Virus record (IMG/VR): IMGVR_UViG_3300048088_000520 | Span: 1 to 43,873 of that record | DNA: 43,873 bases | Reading direction: 5' to 3' (one strand) | Source of the DNA: a virus | Shown: in pieces, positions 38,677 through 43,873 of the stretch | Layout: each line of letters opens with the position of its first letter | Numbering within the stretch: position 1 is the stretch's first letter | Notes under the pieces: model-generated | The model's database searches: none | What the model saw: the letters and a program-made list of their open reading frames with translations, nothing else | Told to the model about the DNA's origin: nothing | Translations under genes and position numbers: made by a program

Positions 38677-38891
38677 CTCTTGGCTTCCTGCGCTCGGAAG
38701 GGTGGATTGTCGGGGTCCTCGATCAGTTCCTTGCCCGGGCCGTCATAGGTGGCGCCGGGCGGGTCGACGGCCGAGGTGGGGACGGTCGGTGTCCCGTCCA
38801 TCTTCATGTGCCCGCCGCAGCTAAAGCACTGGTAGCCGTCGAAGCCCGCGCCGATGTCGTGACTGCGGCAGTACGGACAGGAGACGGCCAT
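38673..38891 (-). CDS. Zinc-ribbon protein downstream of HNH
   Basis: It encodes 72 aa. ATG 38891 shares one base with the HNH stop (TGATG), preferred over Met 38996. CPYC (residues 5-8) and CFSCG (about 22-26) form a zinc ribbon at the N-terminus. The rest is Pro-rich (DPPGATYDGPGKELIEDPDN). Unknown function. Confidence 0.55.
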   Translation of the reverse strand: MAVSCPYCRSHDIGAGFDGYQCFSCGGHMKMDGTPTVPTSAVDPPGATYDGPGKELIEDPDNPPFRAQEAKR

Positions 38892-39268
38892 CAGGCGGCC
38901 CCCCTTTCTCGGAATCGTTTGGTGGCGTCTTTCATGCAGGTCGGACATTGGCGTCGGCCACTTGCTCGTGTCACCATTCGATGACCGCGGTGACATCTAT
39001 CGCTCCGCGAGCGGCGCTGGTTTTCGGTGTTGGTCACCGGCTCCAGGTGCCCGGGGTTCACGCAGGCCCGGTTGCGGCAAAGGTGGTCGAGCTGTATCCC
39101 GTCAGGCACGGGCCCAACGAACACCTCGTACGCCACGCGGTGCGCGCCACGGGACTGCGTGCCATCCCACAACTTGCCGTACCCATCACGCGTCATGCCA
39201 GCGCGCCATTCCCAGCACTCATCCACGATGACCACCTTCTCGGCCATCCTGTCGACGAGGTCGGTCAT
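38891..39268 (-). CDS. HNH endonuclease in the head module
   Basis: It encodes 125 aa. The core LDHLCRNRACVNPGHLEPVT (residues 60-79) holds Asp61-His62, Asn71 and His74 in the HNH_3/homing layout, preceded by GYGKLWDGTQSRGAHRVAYE. A C-terminal zinc site is formed by CHRGH and CPTC (92-111). It lies just after the capsid gene and separates it from structural genes, typical of a free-standing homing endonuclease that spreads between phages. Confidence 0.85.
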   Translation of the reverse strand: MTDLVDRMAEKVVIVDECWEWRAGMTRDGYGKLWDGTQSRGAHRVAYEVFVGPVPDGIQLDHLCRNRACVNPGHLEPVTNTENQRRSRSDRCHRGHRMVTRASGRRQCPTCMKDATKRFRERGAA

Positions 39269-39486
39269 TTAAATGACCCGGGTTTTGCAACGCCTGGATG
39301 GAGCGGCATGACACCGTCGTGGTTGTCCGCCTGAGGATGCACGTCGCCCGAGGAGTCGATCGGGTACGCACACGTCCCGTGCTGGTCCCCGTAGGGATTG
39401 ACCAGGTCGGTCGAGTCGATGGGGTGGCTCGTGATCCCATGCGTGTCGGGCCTGGGGGTGAGCATCTGGTCGTGGTAATCGGCCAT
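39265..39486 (-). CDS. Small protein with internal repeat beside capsid gene
   Basis: It encodes 73 aa. ATG 39486 has AAAGGAGG four bases upstream, better than Met 39528. Two similar segments occur: HPIDSTDLVNPYGDQHG and YPIDSSGDVHPQADNHDG. It follows the capsid gene after an 83-nt gap and might be a decoration or cement protein; this is inference. Confidence 0.5.
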   Translation of the reverse strand: MADYHDQMLTPRPDTHGITSHPIDSTDLVNPYGDQHGTCAYPIDSSGDVHPQADNHDGVMPLHPGVAKPGSFK

Positions 39487-39569
39487 GGTCCTCCTTTGGG
39501 CCTGCCGGGCCGAGGGCGTGTCGGACACCCCCGACCCGGACGGGCCTTGGTTGTAAGGCTACGTCAGTG
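39487..39569 (-). terminator. Structured gap after capsid gene
   Basis: 83 nt with a GC-rich hairpin (GGGGTGT, CCG, ACACGCCC on the minus strand) but no T-run. It may attenuate transcription after the capsid gene, giving more capsid than downstream products. Confidence 0.35.
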
Positions 39570-40556
39570 CTACAGCGTGGTGTTCGACCCCGCCGTGGTG
39601 TTCTGGCCGACCGATGAGGCCGACTCGACCCGGTAGAGCGAGGCCTGGCGGAAGATGCCGTAGGCACCCAGCCAGTACCAGCCCATCGGGACCCAACGGC
39701 GCAGGTAGTCGGTGATCGGGCCGGGGGCGACGCGGGGGAGTGCCCCGTTGCCGTCCGCGCTCGAGTACGCCTTGGCCAGCGCCTGGCGCCCCATGATGAG
39801 GGTGCCGTACACGTCGGTGTCGGTCGTCGACGAGCCGGCGTCCGCGAAGATCGGCGTGCGTGGGGTCTCCACGAAGCGCGTCCCTTCGAAGGCTCCGATC
39901 TCACCGGACCAGATCTCTCCCGGCTGGGAGTACGTGTGCGGGTCACGCCACGTCGAAGCACCGGTCTGACCACGGAAGTCATACGCGATGTCGGGGTGCA
40001 TGAACCCGGCGTAGAGCCCGCCGATCGACGGCACGTTGTTGCGGACCAGGACGGCTCTCGCCAGCCTGGCGTCCGCGGCACCGAAGGTGTTGAGCGGGGT
40101 GACCGAGGTGCGCCCCGCCGGCGCGGCGCCGGTCCCTGTCGAGTACGCGACCGCGGTGCCCGCCAGGAGCACGCCGAGCGCGATGGTGTCGAGGGACTTG
40201 CCGGCGTTGAAGCCGATGATGTTCGCCACCACCGGGTCCAACGGCACGAACGACGTGCCACGCAGGAGCGCCGAGGTGAGCACGGCGGCGCCGTACTCGG
40301 CCAGGGTCAGCGTGACCGTCGAGTCGGCCAGCACCAAGGGGGTGATGTCGGTGGACTCGTTGATGGACGAGGACTGGGTGGCCAGGTCGCTCTGGATCAC
40401 GAACTCCACCGCGTTGCCCACCATCGACTGGTTGGTCGGCTGGACATCGGCGACGGCGTCGTAATACAGCTCTGGGCGCAGGGCGTAGTAGGCCCGCAGT
40501 TCCCAGGCGGTCTGGTCCCAATGGACTGCTGAACCGATTGTGATGCCAGCAGGCAC
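39570..40556 (-). CDS. Major capsid protein, N4-gp56 family
   Basis: It encodes 328 aa. GTG 40556 has TAGGAGA upstream. Family features: AYYALRPELYYDAVADVQPT (residues 22-41), NQSMVGNAVEFVIQSDLATQ, STDITPLVLADSTVTLTLAE and YGAAVLTSALLRGTSF (64-100), GFNAGKSLDTIAL (near 115), HPDIAYDFRG and WSGEIGAFEGTRFVETPRTP later. It has the HK97-type fold and forms the shell. The scaffold gene is immediately upstream (17 nt). Length is usual for the family. Confidence 0.9.
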   Translation of the reverse strand: MPAGITIGSAVHWDQTAWELRAYYALRPELYYDAVADVQPTNQSMVGNAVEFVIQSDLATQSSSINESTDITPLVLADSTVTLTLAEYGAAVLTSALLRGTSFVPLDPVVANIIGFNAGKSLDTIALGVLLAGTAVAYSTGTGAAPAGRTSVTPLNTFGAADARLARAVLVRNNVPSIGGLYAGFMHPDIAYDFRGQTGASTWRDPHTYSQPGEIWSGEIGAFEGTRFVETPRTPIFADAGSSTTDTDVYGTLIMGRQALAKAYSSADGNGALPRVAPGPITDYLRRWVPMGWYWLGAYGIFRQASLYRVESASSVGQNTTAGSNTTL

Positions 40557-40573
40557 GGAGGTCTCCTATGTGG

Positions 40574-41086
40574 TTAGCGGATGGGCGGACCCGTCGCCGT
40601 GTGCTGGGCTGCCATCTGGCCCCCGTACTCCTGGAAGATCGCCTCGAACTTCTCGGGCGCCCTCGGATCTGAGTGGCTGATCTGCGCCAGCTTGGCGTTG
40701 CGTTCGGCCAACCTGGATTCGGATAGTTCGACCCCGGCCGTGTTGACGAGGTCCTGGGCGCCGTTCATGGCGGCCAGTTCCCCTTCGATGGCGGGGTCAG
40801 CTCCCGTGCTCGACTCTCCGAAGGCATCGGTCCACGCCGCCGAGATGGCCTCGGGGTTCTGTTCCCCTTGGTATCCGGCGATGAAGTAGGACGCCCGCTT
40901 GTCGGTGATCGGGACGCCAGCCGCTACAAAGGCCCGCTCCCTCTCGTATTGCGCCAGCTTCTCGTTGGCTTCCCGTCCCGCCTTGGCTGCTTTGGCCAGG
41001 CGACGCGCGTCCTTGCGCGGCATCTGGACCATCGGCTGCTCTTGGTTGGGGTCGTCCTCGAGGTACTGGTCGAAGGTGTCGGTCAT
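40574..41086 (-). CDS. Capsid scaffolding protein
   Basis: It encodes 170 aa with AGGAG 8 nt before the ATG at 41086. Highly charged and helical (MPRKDARRLAKAAKAGREAN, EKLAQYERERAFVAAG; AERNAKLAQISHSDPRAPEK), acidic N-terminus, no Cys, directly upstream of the capsid gene: the classic scaffold pattern. It guides procapsid assembly and is absent from mature virions. Confidence 0.82.
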   Translation of the reverse strand: MTDTFDQYLEDDPNQEQPMVQMPRKDARRLAKAAKAGREANEKLAQYERERAFVAAGVPITDKRASYFIAGYQGEQNPEAISAAWTDAFGESSTGADPAIEGELAAMNGAQDLVNTAGVELSESRLAERNAKLAQISHSDPRAPEKFEAIFQEYGGQMAAQHTATGPPIR

Positions 41087-41311
41087 GGGTTCACTCCTGT
41101 CTTTGCGCCCGGCGCGCGGAGGTACGCGTGGGGAAGGTCCAAGGTGGATCAGGCGTGTGGGGACGGACTGGCCCTACGGCCTGTCAACGCACGTTCGGCT
41201 CTACACCCCGGGTGTGCGGCGGCCCGGGGGACCGGCGAAGCGCTACGACGCCCTTGGGCGGAGCGCAACCAACGTCAGTGTGTCACGTCGGGCACTGCGA
41301 TACAAGGACCC
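41087..41311. other. 225-bp gap before scaffold gene
   Basis: No gene is evident. CCCCGGG (41206-41212) and CCCGGGG (41223-41229) form a perfect 7-bp stem with a 10-nt loop. A TTGACA box lies on the minus strand without a good -10. It may hold a late promoter or processing site, since scaffold and capsid need high expression. Confidence 0.4.
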
Positions 41312-41476
41312 TCAGGAGTGGGCGCGGGTCCAAAGGTCGCACACGTCGTGCGGCTTGACGATGCCGAGCACCTTCTTGCAGGTGCCGTCGGCGTTCATCG
41401 AGGCGCAGTTGTGGCAGTTGCGCACGTCGGTGGCGCGGCGGTAGTCGACGGCCGCCTTGGTCTTCTTAGCTGCCAC
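41312..41476 (-). CDS. 54-aa CxxC protein of the structural module
   Basis: Start GTG 41476 overlaps the upstream gene by 11 nt. VAAKKTKAAVDYRRATDVRN is followed by CHNCASMNADGTCKKVLGIV and KPHDVCDLW. The CxxC...C...V.G.I...VC.LW layout recurs in small phage proteins (sometimes compared to iron-sulfur proteins). Probably metal-binding; its role in the virion module is unknown. Confidence 0.6.
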   Translation of the reverse strand: MAAKKTKAAVDYRRATDVRNCHNCASMNADGTCKKVLGIVKPHDVCDLWTRAHS

Positions 41477-41618
41477 CGCTCGTCTCGCCCGGCGACGGCC
41501 CGGTCGGTGAGCCGCCGGGCTGGACAGGCCCCGGTGCGTCCTCGCAGTAGCAGGGGAAGTTGCCCTTGTCGCACCACTTGATAGCAGGGCAGAGGCGGGG
41601 GCGAGCTGATTCAGCCAT
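41466..41618 (-). CDS. 50-aa Cys-containing peptide
   Basis: ATG 41618 overlaps the stop of the preceding structural gene by 8 nt (ATGGCTGA). MAESARPRLCPAIKWCDKGN continues FPCYCEDAPG and ends with a Pro/Gly/Ser tail. Four cysteines suggest metal binding. Tight overlaps support coding. Unknown function. Confidence 0.5.
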   Translation of the reverse strand: MAESARPRLCPAIKWCDKGNFPCYCEDAPGPVQPGGSPTGPSPGETSGGS

Positions 41619-42591
41619 TACGTTGCACGCTCCCAAGCCCACTGATGCCCTTGTTCTGGGTCTCGGCATAGTGGTAGTTGCCTTGGAAGGCCGCCGTGCG
41701 CTGCTGGGCGCGCTGCGATATCAGTTGCTGGTCCTGGGCGTTGCCGCCGAACTCGGCGCCGAGCTGGGTCCCTTCGCTGATCACGGCCTCGTGCGAGCCT
41801 GGGAGCGCCCCGAAGAGCTGCGCCTGCTTGGCCAGGTCGGTGAAGCCCTTCTGCGCGGTGGCGTCGGTGATGCCCTCCTGGGCGAGCAGCATCGCCTGGG
41901 GCTGTCCGACGGCCCCATAACCGGTCCTCGAGGCCTCGGCGCCGATCTGGGCCGAGGTGAACTGCTGTTGGATCAGGGGCAGCGCCCGGTTCGGGTCGAG
42001 GTAGTAGGCGGCCAACTGGCCCTGGGTCACCCCGTAGTAGGTCTGGAGCTGGTTGAGCACGTCGGGCGGGGCCTTGAGCGCGGCCTGGTAGCCCTGGGTG
42101 ATCCGGGCGTCGAGCTCGGCCGTCGACACGTCGTGGCCCATGAGGGTGGTCAGCTCGGTGTCGGTGATGAACCCGGTCGGCAACCCCGCTTGTTGTGCAA
42201 GCCCTATTGCATAATCCTTGTAGGAGAGAATCTGGGCCTCGGTCATGGCGGGCAATCCCTGTTTCTGGCGTTGGGCCTGGACCTGGCCGAAGATCGAGTT
42301 CTTGTAGAAGTCCTGTGAGCGCAGCGAATAGAGGATCTGGTCGATGGAGTTGTTCGACTGGATCTGCTGGGCCGCCCACAAGATGGCGTCGTGGCCGAAT
42401 CCCCAGTCGCTCAGCTCGGAGGACAAGATGGCGAGGGCGTCCTGGCTGGTGACCGGGTTGCCGTTCGCGTCCACCGTCATGGTGGTGCCCGCCGGCGGGC
42501 TTGTTCCGCCCGACCCCGCCGTTCCTCCCTTGGTTGCCGCCCCGCCGGGGAGCCACGGGTCTGTTATCCCGCCGGTCATGGTGGAGGTCAT
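41611..42591 (-). CDS. Gln-rich virion structural protein
   Basis: It encodes 326 aa. ATG 42591 overlaps the upstream stop (ATGA). A Gly/Pro-rich head (TKGGTAGSGGTSPPAGTTM) is followed by helical Gln/Ala-rich sequence (QVQAQRQKQGLPAMTEAQIL; TYYGVTQGQLAAYYLDPNRA). Its position in a cluster with the virion lysin and the 383-aa protein suggests an internal virion component. No enzymatic motif. Confidence 0.6.
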   Translation of the reverse strand: MTSTMTGGITDPWLPGGAATKGGTAGSGGTSPPAGTTMTVDANGNPVTSQDALAILSSELSDWGFGHDAILWAAQQIQSNNSIDQILYSLRSQDFYKNSIFGQVQAQRQKQGLPAMTEAQILSYKDYAIGLAQQAGLPTGFITDTELTTLMGHDVSTAELDARITQGYQAALKAPPDVLNQLQTYYGVTQGQLAAYYLDPNRALPLIQQQFTSAQIGAEASRTGYGAVGQPQAMLLAQEGITDATAQKGFTDLAKQAQLFGALPGSHEAVISEGTQLGAEFGGNAQDQQLISQRAQQRTAAFQGNYHYAETQNKGISGLGSVQRNG

Positions 42592-43739
42592 GTGATCGGC
42601 ACTCCAGGAATCCGTGGCGCTCCGGCTGCCGAGAAGGCCGTCGAGCCACTAGGCCCAGAGGGCGTGCGGCCGAACATCTCGCCGAGGCCCTGGGCGATCG
42701 AGCTCGCCCGGTCCTGGGCGTTGACCGATCTCATGTAGCCGTACTGCGGATCCTTCATCAGGGTCTGCTGCCAGTCGTAGAGGGACATGGCTGTGGGTAC
42801 CCCCCCCGGTCCGGGGGCGTTGAGCGCCCGGGCGTACTGGGGCTTGGACATGTCGATGGAGTCGGGGGCGACACCCAAGAGCTGGGCCGTCACCTCCTTG
42901 TACGGGGTGACGTACTGGGCGGGGGTGATGCCGGCGTCGATGGCCCCCTTGATCGAGGGGTAGAGGCTCGCCGCCTGGGCCTGGAAGTAGGCGGTGACCG
43001 AGGAGGCGTCCATCGTGCCGGCGGCCATGGCCTGGGCGAAACCCTGCGCCGTCGACTCCGAGATCGGGACGAGGAACTTGGCCGACTCGGCCATGACGCT
43101 GTCGCGCTGGGCGACAAGGGTCCCGGTCCCTCCCGCGGCCGAGGTCTGCCCGGCGTAGTGGAACGAGAAGGACCCATCGGGGTTGGTGATGATGGCCTGG
43201 TTGATCTGCTGCTTGACCTGCTGGTCCGTCCAGCCGAAGGCGAGAGATTGCTGAGAGAGAAACGTGATTTGCTGATCTGTGGCTTGCAGACCCAGGCTGG
43301 CCAAGGTCGCCGACATGGCCGCCTTCTGGGCCATGAGATCGGCTTGGGCCTGAGCCGGGTCGGAGTTGACTTCCTTTATCCAGTTGCGGGTCGCGTCCGA
43401 TGAGGTCCGGTACCAGGCCGAGGACTCGAACTGAGCCTCCGCCTGGGCGGCCGAGAGGCCCTGCTGCGCCCACTGGACGATCTGGGGGCCGAGGTCTGGG
43501 ACGCTGAGCAGCCAGGCCAGATTGGGGAAGGCCTGCTCCACCGAGGCGATGGCATCGGCGCCGACCGCCGTCGCGGTCGAGGACCCAGGGGCGCCCGGGG
43601 CCCCCGCACCCTGTGCCCATGGCAGCCCGGCGAGCTCGGTCTGCTGTTGCTGGGCGAGGGCTTGGAGGTAGCTCCCACCACCCGCCTGGTTCGCTGCGTT
43701 GAGTGCGGCCCAGTCGGCCGCCGTCATGGTGTCGGTCAC
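42588..43739 (-). CDS. Virion structural protein with aromatic repeats
   Basis: It encodes 383 aa. GTG 43739 overlaps the lysin stop (GTGA); Met5 is an alternative. Elements such as WLLSVPDLGPQIVQWAQQGL, FESSAWYRTSSDATRNWIKE and LYPSIKGAIDAGITPAQYVT are typical of Ala/Gln-rich internal proteins that neighbour virion lysins in actinophage-like genomes. Probably part of an internal or ejection complex with the lysin and the 1623-aa protein. Confidence 0.6.
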   Translation of the reverse strand: MTDTMTAADWAALNAANQAGGGSYLQALAQQQQTELAGLPWAQGAGAPGAPGSSTATAVGADAIASVEQAFPNLAWLLSVPDLGPQIVQWAQQGLSAAQAEAQFESSAWYRTSSDATRNWIKEVNSDPAQAQADLMAQKAAMSATLASLGLQATDQQITFLSQQSLAFGWTDQQVKQQINQAIITNPDGSFSFHYAGQTSAAGGTGTLVAQRDSVMAESAKFLVPISESTAQGFAQAMAAGTMDASSVTAYFQAQAASLYPSIKGAIDAGITPAQYVTPYKEVTAQLLGVAPDSIDMSKPQYARALNAPGPGGVPTAMSLYDWQQTLMKDPQYGYMRSVNAQDRASSIAQGLGEMFGRTPSGPSGSTAFSAAGAPRIPGVPIT

Positions 43740-43873
43740 TTCATCACCACCGGGGTACTACGCACGCTGACATTGGCCTGAGGAGTTCCCAGCTTGGCCT
43801 GGATCATCTGGAACACGTTGAGCAGGTTGTTCTTCTGAAAGTCAGGAGAATCCTTGTTCTCGAAGTAGTAGGC
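43736..43873 (-). CDS. 3' end of the virion lysin (duplicate of bases 1-127 plus final 11 nt)
   Basis: This fragment carries the stop codon (TGA, 43736-43738) of the lysin that begins at base 1816. Bases 43747-43873 repeat 1-127, so it is not a second gene. It closes the reading frame as ...STPVVMK. Confidence 0.92.
   Translation of the reverse strand, partial: AYYFENKDSPDFQKNNLLNVFQMIQAKLGTPQANVSVRSTPVVMK
43747..43873. repeat. 127-bp terminal direct repeat (assembly overlap)
   Basis: Bases 43747-43873 equal 1-127 exactly. A length of 127 matches a common assembler k-mer, so it reflects a circular assembly graph rather than biological terminal repeats. Joining the ends restores the lysin gene. 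Confidence 0.93.

Noticed and set aside
43747-43873. Biological terminal direct repeat
   Set aside because: The length equals a standard k-mer and the repeat lies inside a structural gene, so an assembly overlap is the simpler explanation.

Overview
The window is the complete genome of a tailed bacteriophage. It was assembled as a circle: bases 1-127 are repeated exactly at 43747-43873, so the non-redundant unit is 43,746 bp. DNA is GC-rich, genes are packed with ATGA, GTGA and TGATG overlaps, and GTG starts are common. The endolysin is a one-piece amidase followed by small membrane proteins. Together these point to a high-GC Gram-positive host, most likely an actinobacterium; this is inference, since no host marker gene is present. 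No integrase or recognisable immunity repressor was found, so a virulent lifestyle is likely.

Almost everything is on the minus strand. The late region reads from about 12.5 kb down to base 1, continues across the artificial contig ends, and runs from 43.7 kb down to 23.1 kb. In order it encodes small regulators, two small membrane proteins, the terminase (helix-turn-helix fused to ATPase and nuclease), the portal, a 1623-aa virion protein, a virion lysin with a degenerate M23-like domain, two Gln/Ala-rich structural proteins, scaffold, an N4-gp56-type major capsid protein, a run of small proteins with an HNH endonuclease, a fibre, an alpha/beta hydrolase, a sugar-modification cassette (fused glycosyltransferase, ColD-like PLP-fold enzyme, second glycosyltransferase), the connector and tail/fibre proteins, and a lysis cassette (amidase, holin, three more membrane proteins). 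No tape measure or tail tube protein is recognisable, which fits a short-tailed virion.

The early region (23.06 to 14.5 kb, minus strand) starts at a predicted leaderless promoter. It encodes a BldC/MerR-like DNA-binding protein, a Cas4-like Fe-S nuclease, an HNH protein, a VRR-NUC nuclease, a protein with 27 Ala/Trp tetrapeptide repeats, and many small zinc-ribbon, coiled-coil and unknown proteins. No DNA polymerase, primase or helicase is recognisable. Four copies of a 23-nt element containing a Shine-Dalgarno sequence, a small hairpin and a GTG start occur between 16.3 and 18.4 kb, and resemble the start-associated sequences of cluster K mycobacteriophages.

Between early and late regions (13.1-14.5 kb) is a switch-like segment: about 720 bp without a convincing gene, with a promoter flanked by GAACTTCCC repeats, several hairpins, a second strong rightward promoter, and the only two plus-strand genes, which share an identical ribosome-binding cassette. 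A near-consensus parS-like sequence (11529-11544) lies at the head of the terminase operon.
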